Source: Aeoliella mucimassa (lineage in GTDB: Bacteria > Planctomycetota > Planctomycetia > Pirellulales > Lacipirellulaceae). Taken from it: a DNA stretch of 64,000 nt. Below are positions 57,676-64,000 of the stretch, one piece after another (within the stretch, counting starts at the first letter, position 1; each line of letters begins with the position of its first letter). Both the position numbers and the translations under genes were made by a program. The stretch is taken from the NCBI RefSeq assembly GCF_007748035.1, contig NZ_CP036278.1:4154001-4218000 (forward strand), in the 5' to 3' direction. Below the pieces are notes generated by a model. That model ran no database searches, was not told the DNA's origin, and was given only the letters and a program-made list of their open reading frames with translations.

Positions 57676-59238
57676 CACCAGACATAACACGGAGAGTTTT
57701 TTCCGATATGCACAGCACTTTTCAACTACTCGCTACCCTCACTTTGCTTTGGGCGCACGCGGCGTTTGCGTCAGCGGATAGCACGCTGTTGTTCGTCAAC
57801 CAGTGTGGCTACCAATCGGACTGGCCAAAACGATTTACCGCGATCCACGCCGAACCGGGCCAGGCGTTCGTGGTGCAGCAAGCTGACACTGGCGAGGTGT
57901 TGTACTCCGGGGCACTCGCGGACGGAGTGGGCGACTTCAGCGACTATCGCCCAAACAAGGCGACGACGTGCGTAATCCGCACGAACTCGAGTACCAGCGA
58001 TCCGTTCGTGGTTTCTCCCGATTGGGCGCAGGACGTTTGCTACCCAGCAGCCCTCCATTTTATGGTCGACACTCGTAGCGTGGTCGGCACGCACCCTTCG
58101 GCCTACGGCGGAGGCCCCTGGCGCGACAGCACTTACTACACGTTCGAGATGCCATCGCTGGTGCTGCTCTATCTGTCGAACCCCGACTACTTTCAGAATC
58201 TACCGATCGAGATCAACTACGCAAGAGACAAGCAAAAGGTGCTGGCCAGCGACTTTGAAATCGTTCGAGCCAACGGCGACGACGGCGCACTGGAAACGGC
58301 TCGACGTTACTACCAGGAAATCGATCCTCCCGTCGGCGACAACTGTCCGGATATCGTGCAACTGATGCACTGGGGCGTCGGTTGGTACCTGCTTAGTCCA
58401 GCGACAAAGGACCCGAGCAACGACCCGCTCCCGCGACAGATTCACCCCCAAACCGTGGAACAGTTTGCGTTCTTCCTCTATGCACTCCCCGAGATCGAAG
58501 GTTACTTTACCGATTCGTTTAAAAAGCAGGCACACGATTTTGCATTCGATCAGTGGGAATCCGTCGGACTGCTAGACGTGATCACCGACGTCGGCACCCT
58601 CAAAGGTCGGCACTGCCCGGGGCACTCGATCCAGCCCAACCTATTGATGCATGAGGTCGCGAAGCGAGAAGGCCGCGCGGATGCCAAACGATTCCTACAA
58701 GCGGCGGTCGAACAAGCTCATTGGGTGATCACCCACTTCGATGCTGCTGATCCTCGCGTCACCAAAGGCCAGCGAATGAGCGAACACAAGCTCATCATGG
58801 GATTGGTAACACTGCAAAAAGACTACCCCGAGTCGGCACCTGAAGCCCTGAACGATTGGCTCCGTCATTGGACCGATGTCGTCATCGCCCGCAGTGATAA
58901 CCTGTGGGACTTCCGCCGATACACCGACACCGAGTGGTCGATCCCTCGCAGCACTGGACAGCAACACTCGACGAGCGGAGCGGCTGGGTGGAATGAGCCT
59001 GGCAATCTAGCTGCGTTCCCAGGCATCTGCATGGCTGTTGCGGATCTGGATCCTGAATCGCAAAAGTCCGTTCGTCTTCGTCAGATCGGCATCGCCCAAC
59101 TCGACAACCTGTTCGGGCGCAATCCGCTGGCAGCTCATACGGCCGCGTTGGCTACTGATCCTGAAAAAGGTTTTGCCGGTGCCGAGCGAGGGTGGCCCAA
59201 GCACTTCCATAACGACACTTGTGCAAGGCTCGAACTAG

Positions 59239-59240
59239 TA
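59239..59240. repeat. TA target-site duplication, left copy
   Basis: TA directly before the left end of the IS630 element; the matching TA is at 60395-60396. IS630 elements insert at and duplicate TA. Confidence 0.8.
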
Positions 59241-59254
59241 CGTCGTCCCGGAAG

Positions 59255-60354
59255 TCATTTCCTATAGAGTTCAGGGAAGACGCGTTTGGCGTCTTTTCGA
59301 TGGAAGGTCCAATTGATTTTGATTTTCTTCCGATTGCGGTCGCGTGAACAGTGGGAGAGTTCGCTTTGAACCTTGTCGAGCGAAGCCAACCGACGTCCCA
59401 GGCATTGTCGCTGTATGGCCGAGATTTCGATCTCGGCCATGTTGAGCCAACTGGCATGCTTGGGGGTAAAATGCCACACAATCCGCTCCAGCATTGGCCG
59501 AGCCGCCTCCTCGCCAAAGGTTTCGATCAACGACTTCTCGTTGTGCGTGTTGAGGTTGTCCATCACCAGATGAACCCGCTCTGCGTCGGGATAGCGCTTC
59601 AAGAGGTCGCGGACGAACCGGGCGAAGTCGGCTCGCTTGCGGTGACGCTTGGCCTGAACGAATCGCTTGCCCGCCTTCGGCTCGACCGCCACGAACACGC
59701 TGCAGGTTCCGCAGCGGCGGTACTCGTAGTCCTGCTTCGCGATCTTGCCGGGTGCCGCGGGCTCGGGCGGCCGCGCGTCGTCGACCCTCTGATAGGGCTG
59801 CTCGTCGAGGCAGACGACCGGCTCGTTCGGGTCGAGCGGCTTCTCGTACTGCTCGAGGACGTCCTCCATCCGCTCACAGAACTCGTCGTTCAGCTTGGGC
59901 ACGCACCAAGTTTTTTTCGCCACGGCTTCAGGTCGTGTTCCTTGAGCCACAGCGAGACCTCCGTCACGCTGAGCGAATCGACGAAGCCTTCCTTCACCGC
60001 GTGCTCGCACAACAATTCCAGCGTCCAGCGAGCCCGTCCCTCGGGCGGCTCGCTGCACGCCAGGGCGATTACCTGTTGCTGCTGCCGCTTGGTGAACTCT
60101 GGGGGGCGGCCCGAGCGAGGCGCATCGTACACCGCCCGCTGGACGCCCTCTTCGCAGAACCGCTTTCGGACGGCTCGGACGTTGCGCGTCGTGCAGCCCA
60201 CATGCTCGGCGATCTCTTCGTCGGTGCATCCCGAGTCCGATTTCAATAATATCTGGCAGCGACGCACCACTTGCGCCGCGCGGGCGCCTGAGCGTGCTAG
60301 CTGCTCCAAACCTCCACGGGCCTGGTGGTCCAGGCAAACAATGTGCTTTTTCAT
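59255..60354 (-). CDS. IS630-family transposase, two frames joined by -1 frameshifting
   Basis: Frame A (60354-59890, 154 codons) starts MKKHIVCLDHQARGGLEQLA and has helix-turn-helix regions (TDEEIAEHVGCTTRNVRAVR; TLELLCEHAVKEGFVDSLSV). Frame B carries the DDE domain: first Asp in EPVVCLDEQPYQR, second in VHLVMDNLNTHN, Glu in ASWLNMAEIEISAIQ. The frames overlap at seven A residues (minus strand of 59911-59917) read as A AAA AAA in frame A, a canonical -1 slippery heptamer. The fused product is 366 aa, the usual family size, and both catalytic and DNA-binding halves look intact. The element is therefore potentially active. Confidence 0.87.
59911..59917 (-). promoter_or_regulatory. Slippery heptamer for programmed -1 frameshift
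   Basis: A7 tract on the minus strand, positioned as A AAA AAA in the upstream frame, exactly in the short overlap of the two transposase frames. In frame A reading continues KKLGACPS to a stop; after slipping it continues KKTWCVPKLND into the DDE domain. Confidence 0.75.
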
Positions 60355-60394
60355 TCCGCAGCATATAGCAGCGGAATGGATTTCAGGAAAGACG

Positions 60395-60396
60395 TA
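60395..60396. repeat. TA target-site duplication, right copy
   Basis: Directly after the right end of the IS630 element; matches TA at 59239-59240. Confidence 0.8.
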
Positions 60397-60581
60397 CTAG
60401 TACGTGGCGCCATCAGTTCGTCGGCTGCCAGCGAGCACTATCCTTACAACCCGACAGCTCCTTTCCGACACCCCGAAGGATGGACCGCCTTTAATTCCGC
60501 GCTGAATGTTGGGCTTGCCTATGCCATGGCTCCCGACCTTCTCGACTCAGCAGACCACTCCATCAACGACGCACGAGACTG

Positions 60582-62978
60582 ATGTTACTACGTGACGATA
60601 ATGCACATCGTGATCTACACTCCATCGATATCGAAGCTGATTTGGTAGTCGTCGGCGGTGGTCTGGCAGGTTGCTGCTGCGCGATCACTGCGGCCAGAGA
60701 GGGACTGCAGGTCGCTTTGGTTCAAGACCGCCCTGTGCTGGGAGGCAACGCATCAAGCGAGGTTCGACTCTGGACGCTGGGGGCCACTTCGCACATGGGC
60801 AACAACAACCGTTGGGCCCGCGAAGGTGGCGTGATCGATGAGATCCTGGTAGAGAATACCTACCGGAATCCTGAAGGCAACGCGGTGCTGCTTGATAGTC
60901 TTATTCTGGAGAAAGTCACAGCCGAGCCGAAACTACGTTTGCTGCTCAACACCTCGGTCTATGATCTTCACAAAGAGCAAGACAACACGATTTCTGCCGT
61001 GGTGGCCTTTTGTAGTCAGAATTCTACCCGCTATACGCTGCGGTCACGATTGTTTTGCGACGCCTCGGGCGATGGCATCGTTGGCTTCTTGTCGGGTGCT
61101 GCGTTTCGGATTGGCGCTGAAGCACGCTCGGAGTTCGGCGAACAACTCGCCCCCCTCAAGGAGCATCGAGAACTATTGGGGCACTCCCTCTACTTTTATA
61201 CGCGTGACACTGGCCAGCCGATTCAGTACGTTGCTCCCTCGTTCGCGTTAGAAGATATCACCCAGATCCCTCGCTATAAATCATTCAATTCATCGCACCA
61301 GGGTTGTCAACTCTGGTGGATTGAGCTGGGGGGTAGCCGCGACACGGTACACGAGTCGGAAGAGATCAAGTGGGATCTTTGGAAAATCGTATATGGCGTG
61401 TGGAACCACATCAAAAACTCTGGCCAGTTCCCTGAAGCGGAAACGCTTACCTTGGAGTGGGTGGGACTCATCCCAGGCAAACGTGAGAGTCGCCGATTCG
61501 AAGGGGACTACATGCTCACCCAGCAGGACATCGTAGAGCAGCGCCCGCACAACGACGCAGTAAGCTACGGCGGGTGGGCCATCGATTTGCACCCGGTCGA
61601 TTCGATCTTCAGCAAACAATCCCCCTGCACGCAGTGGCACTCCAAAGGTGTCTACGGCATTCCCTACCGTTGCATGTATAGTCGCAATATCGCTAATTTG
61701 TTTCTGGCCGGCCGGGTGATCAGCTCCTCACATATCGCGTTTGGTTCCACGCGAGTGATGGCCACCTGTGCTCACAACGCGCAGGCAGTCGGCATGGCGG
61801 CCGTACTCTGTCACAAACATCAGTTACAGCCTCGCGACGTCGGCAGTGCAGACCACATCCACGAGCTTCAGCAAGCGTTAGTGGCCAAAGGACAGTTTAT
61901 CCCACAAGTGGCAGGCGTTCACCCCGACGACCTTGCTAGGCGTGCAACCGTGACGACCAGCAGTGAGTTTCAGCTGACCGAGTTCCCACCATCGGGGGAA
62001 ACGGTTCCGCTCACCGATTCTCTGGCGTTGATGGTTCCCGTACGCGCTGGGCGGTGCCCTCAAATCACCATGCAAGTGGCCATTCCCTGCGATTGCGAGC
62101 TACAAGTGCAGCTTCGCACCTGCAGTCGATTGGCAAGTTTCACTCCCGATACTTTGGTTGAACAAAAGCAGGTCGCCCTCAACACAGGTCCAGCGAGCCA
62201 TCTAAACATTAAGCGATCCTCGGCAAGCACCTATGCGACGAATGGACCGTATCCTTCGGCGACCTCAGCGATGGAAACATCGACGGTTCCTCAGACTCAT
62301 CGATGGCATCAAGTCGCGATCGACTTCGAGCACCACTTTACTGACGATGGATATGCGTTCGTCTGCTTCATGGCGAACCCCGACGTTACCATTCAGCTAA
62401 GCAACCATCGCGTGTCGGGTTTATTGACACTCACCCAGCGAGGAGATCGCAAAGTTGCCCGCGGGGCGGTGCAGTCGCCTCCCGCGGACAGTGGTATCGA
62501 CACATTTGAGTTTTGGCTGCCGGAGCGTCGCCCAGGCGGCAAGAACATTGCTGCGAGATTCTCTCCACCCGTCTCCGGTTTTCAGGGAGTCAATCTGGTA
62601 AACGGCTGGAGTCGACCGACCACAGCCCCCAATTGCTGGACAGCTGCGTTGAGTGATCCCGCCCCCGTGGTGGAGTTGCAATGGGACGAGATTCAATCGA
62701 TCCAACGAATCGCGCTGTCGTTCGATACCGACTTCGACCACGCAATGGAAACCGTATTGATGGGGCATCCGGAACGGATCATGCCTTTATGCGTTCAGCG
62801 ATATCGAGTGTGGGAAATGCATGGCGAACTGCTGTGCGAGAAGCACGACAATCATCAAACCCGTAACGAAATCACTTTCGACAAGCCGATACGCACCGAT
62901 CGATTGCGTGTGGAAATCGATCACCCCAGCCCCCACGTACCCGCCAGTTTGTTTAGCATCAGCTGCTATGCGGAGTGA
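60582..62978 (+). CDS. FAD-dependent oxidoreductase with a C-terminal beta domain
   Basis: 798 aa. FAD_oxidored-type fold: dinucleotide loop ADLVVVGGGLAGCCCAITAA, then RPVLGGNASSEVRLWTLGA and FCDASGDGIVGFLSGAAFRI; C-terminal FAD contact NLFLAGRVISSSHIAFGSTR. The last 300 residues are beta-rich with a discoidin-like appearance and probably bind glycan. No signal peptide is present. The ATG overlaps the stop of the GH9-like gene as TGATG, so the two were translationally coupled before the IS came in. The IS carries minus-strand genes and may now block or alter expression. The likely role is in oxidation or processing of sugars from the polysaccharide pathway (inference). Confidence 0.85.
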   Translation: MLLRDDNAHRDLHSIDIEADLVVVGGGLAGCCCAITAAREGLQVALVQDRPVLGGNASSEVRLWTLGATSHMGNNNRWAREGGVIDEILVENTYRNPEGNAVLLDSLILEKVTAEPKLRLLLNTSVYDLHKEQDNTISAVVAFCSQNSTRYTLRSRLFCDASGDGIVGFLSGAAFRIGAEARSEFGEQLAPLKEHRELLGHSLYFYTRDTGQPIQYVAPSFALEDITQIPRYKSFNSSHQGCQLWWIELGGSRDTVHESEEIKWDLWKIVYGVWNHIKNSGQFPEAETLTLEWVGLIPGKRESRRFEGDYMLTQQDIVEQRPHNDAVSYGGWAIDLHPVDSIFSKQSPCTQWHSKGVYGIPYRCMYSRNIANLFLAGRVISSSHIAFGSTRVMATCAHNAQAVGMAAVLCHKHQLQPRDVGSADHIHELQQALVAKGQFIPQVAGVHPDDLARRATVTTSSEFQLTEFPPSGETVPLTDSLALMVPVRAGRCPQITMQVAIPCDCELQVQLRTCSRLASFTPDTLVEQKQVALNTGPASHLNIKRSSASTYATNGPYPSATSAMETSTVPQTHRWHQVAIDFEHHFTDDGYAFVCFMANPDVTIQLSNHRVSGLLTLTQRGDRKVARGAVQSPPADSGIDTFEFWLPERRPGGKNIAARFSPPVSGFQGVNLVNGWSRPTTAPNCWTAALSDPAPVVELQWDEIQSIQRIALSFDTDFDHAMETVLMGHPERIMPLCVQRYRVWEMHGELLCEKHDNHQTRNEITFDKPIRTDRLRVEIDHPSPHVPASLFSISCYAE

Positions 62979-62981
62979 GTC

Positions 62982-63111
62982 TCACTCCGAAAGCTCTTCT
63001 GCCGGATTTGCGGATACGATGATTTTTCGAATCACCCCCATCGTGAGCAGTCCGCAAACCGTACCAGCCGTGAGTAAGTAGCCAGATTGCTGAGAATTGA
63101 GAGTTGCCAAC
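62982..63111 (-). pseudogene. C-terminal tail of a membrane protein cut by the IS5-type element
   Basis: On the minus strand from the IS boundary (63111) to a TGA at 62982-62984 there is an open frame reading LNSQQSGYLLTAGTVCGLLT, then MGVIRKIIVSANPAEELSE. A hydrophobic helix followed by a basic and acidic tail is typical of the end of a transporter, for example an MFS permease. The rest must lie beyond the right end of the IS5 element, outside the window. The gene is convergent with the FAD oxidoreductase; the two stops are a few bases apart within a short palindrome (GAGTGAG/CTCACTC, 62973-62987). Confidence 0.5.
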
Positions 63112-63152
63112 GGCCTTGTTGAACAATTAGTCACAAACCTCCGTAAAAACTA

Positions 63153-63180
63153 ACGTGGAATGGAACCACGTACCTTTTTT
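63153..63180 (+). terminator. Hairpin with T-run inside the IS5 left end
   Basis: ACGTGG and CCACGT form a 6-bp stem with a 7-base loop, followed by ACC and TTTTTT, directly before the transposase gene. It would stop transcripts entering from outside, a known way for insertion sequences to limit their expression. Confidence 0.6.
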
Positions 63181-63193
63181 ACGGAGATCGAAC

Positions 63194-64000
63194 ATGGCTA
63201 CGAAAGAAAAACGAACCTACAAAGTCACGAACTGGAAGGAGTATAACAAGTCGCTCATCGAGCGTGGAAACATCACTATTTGGTTTAGCGACGAGGCGTT
63301 GGAGAACTGGGAACATCCTAACGACCAGACAAAAGTCGGTCGCCCTTTTGTCTTCAGCGATACGGCGATCGAGTGCTTGCTGACGATTCGCGAACTGCTG
63401 AAACTTCCCTATCGGCAGACTGAGGGATTCGGCCGCTCGCTGGTGGCGATGTTGGGCGTCGAGGCAGCGATTCCCAATTATTCTTCGCTCGCCAAGCGAG
63501 CCAGCAAGCTGAATGTTTCGCTCGATATCGCTAACAAGAGGGGCGACATCGATATCGTGGTGGATAGCACCGGCATGAAAGTGTTTGGCGAGGGCGAATG
63601 GAAGATGCGGACGCATGGCAAGTCGAAGCGGCGGACATGGCGGAAGCTGCATTTGTCGGTGAATCCTGACACCCGCGAGATTGTGGCGGAGATTTTGACC
63701 GAGAACAGTTGCCACGATGCCGATGCGGTTCCCGAAATGCTGGAGCAGGTGGAGCAGCCCGTAAAAAAGTTTCACGGCGACGGTAGTTACGACAAGTGGA
63801 AGGTTTATGAAGGGCTGGAATCCGAAGGCATTGAGCCGGTGATTCCGCCGCAGCACAACGCCAAGATCAAACAACATGGCAACTCTGCGGAGGAGCCTTT
63901 GCCCCGGGACGAGGCAATTCGTCAGATTCGACGCAAGGGGCGTAGGAGTTGGAAAGAGGAAGTGGGCTATCATCGTAGAAGCTTGGCGGAAACGACCATG
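63194..64000 (+). CDS. IS5-family transposase (3' end beyond the window)
   Basis: 269 codons are visible from ATG 63194 (MATKEKRTYKVTNWKEYNKS) and the frame is open to the window end. Strong resemblance to IS903-group transposases: W.EYN..L..RG.ITIWFS, IPNYSSLAKRASKLNVSLDI. The DDE domain has the first Asp in DIVVDSTGMKVFGEGEWKM and the second in KKFHGDGSYDKWKVYEGLE; the Glu should lie past the end. GGAG is present before the ATG (ACGGAGATCGAAC). The catalytic residues visible are intact, so the enzyme may be functional. Confidence 0.88.
   Translation, partial: MATKEKRTYKVTNWKEYNKSLIERGNITIWFSDEALENWEHPNDQTKVGRPFVFSDTAIECLLTIRELLKLPYRQTEGFGRSLVAMLGVEAAIPNYSSLAKRASKLNVSLDIANKRGDIDIVVDSTGMKVFGEGEWKMRTHGKSKRRTWRKLHLSVNPDTREIVAEILTENSCHDADAVPEMLEQVEQPVKKFHGDGSYDKWKVYEGLESEGIEPVIPPQHNAKIKQHGNSAEEPLPRDEAIRQIRRKGRRSWKEEVGYHRRSLAETTM

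Larger units (their letters stand above)
59241..60394 (-). mobile_element. Complete IS630-family insertion sequence (about 1,154 bp)
   Basis: Imperfect terminal inverted repeats: the left end begins CGTCGTCCCGGAAGTC and the right end, read inwards, begins CGTCTTTCCTGAAATC, followed by further partial matches. It is flanked by TA duplications and contains one transposase split in two frames. The boundaries are supported by the restored reading frame of the host GH9-like gene when the element and one TA are removed. Confidence 0.88.
57708..60582 (+). pseudogene. GH9-like glycoside hydrolase gene split by an IS630 insertion
   Basis: The 5' part (57708-59240) encodes a signal peptide (LLATLTLLWAHAAFASAD), a cellulase-N-terminal Ig-like domain (about 24-115: STLLFVNQCGYQSDWPKRF) and a helical (alpha/alpha)6-type GH9 body (about 120-510). 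The IS then adds a few foreign codons (RRPGSHFL) and a stop. The 3' part (60397-60582) continues in frame: LVRGAISSSAASEHYPYNPT, FRHPEGWTAFNSALNVGLAY and a short tail. Joining the two across one TA restores a continuous gene of about 570 codons. In GH9 enzymes the catalytic acid Glu lies in the C-terminal segment, which may correspond to HPEGWTAFN, now detached. The gene is therefore probably inactive. Its restored stop overlaps the ATG of the next gene (TGATG). Confidence 0.85.
63112..64000 (+). mobile_element. IS5-family (IS903-like) element, left part
   Basis: The left end GGCCTTGTTGAACAA resembles the terminal repeat of IS903-group elements (GGCTTTGTTGAATAA-type). It is followed by a hairpin, a T-run and the transposase gene. 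The right end lies beyond the window, so completeness and target duplication cannot be judged. Confidence 0.8.

Overview
The window looks like a chromosomal segment of a planctomycete, most like Pirellulales/Lacipirellulaceae. This rests on family-level signatures read from the sequence: a DUF1559 pseudopilin-like protein, six PEP-CTERM secreted proteins (four with a dockerin-like motif of the form GDFNxDGxVN..DYTxWRD), autotransporter-type beta-strand repeats, two XylR-type (periplasmic-binding-like plus AraC) regulators, a secreted protein with a cytochrome-like motif, high-GC codon use and loose, mostly single-gene transcription units. No rRNA, tRNA or CRISPR array was found.

Layout. (1) 1-22,240 is mainly housekeeping and conserved genes: rlmKL-type 23S rRNA methyltransferase, a probably frameshifted DUF6624-like secreted protein, glutamine-dependent NAD synthetase, a CinA-family protein with a degenerate C-terminal domain, a compact minus-strand trio (CrtI-like oxidoreductase, acyl carrier protein, ketoacyl synthase), xylulokinase, a membrane protein, a HAD phosphatase, a tiny lipoprotein, a cytochrome-like secreted protein, acylphosphatase, an ABC-2 type permease, a secreted beta-helix protein, a PfkB sugar kinase, a nucleobase deaminase and a class V aminotransferase. 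(2) 22,240-46,900 is an accessory, carbohydrate-oriented region: a very large GH127-like enzyme fused to beta-strand repeats and PEP-CTERM, a small PEP-CTERM protein and a 1,677-residue adhesin-like protein that share a duplicated module, two XylR-type regulators, a secreted nitrilase-fold protein, an AONS-like PLP enzyme next to a DUF819 membrane protein, a GH51-like arabinofuranosidase and a CDF metal transporter. (3) 46,900-64,000 holds two more giant PEP-CTERM proteins, a DUF1559 protein, a small lipoprotein, a GH9-like glycosidase gene split by an IS630-family element, a translationally coupled FAD-dependent oxidoreductase, and the left part of an IS5/IS903-type element that has cut off the tail of a minus-strand membrane-protein gene.

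Functional reading (inference): GH127, GH51 and GH9-like enzymes, the XylR-type regulators and xylulokinase point to use of arabinose/xylose-containing plant or algal polysaccharide, with much of the machinery exported and carrying PEP-CTERM sorting signals. No exosortase gene lies in the window, so sorting must depend on a gene elsewhere.

Mobile DNA and repeats: one complete IS630 element with TA target duplication and an A7 frameshift site; one partial IS5-family element; an IS256-type transposase remnant; a roughly 255-bp hairpin-rich element present twice in opposite orientation (35,144-35,396 and 56,730-56,990), whose two copies share a short reading frame behind an ideal ribosome-binding site; and several clusters of smaller intergenic palindromes.
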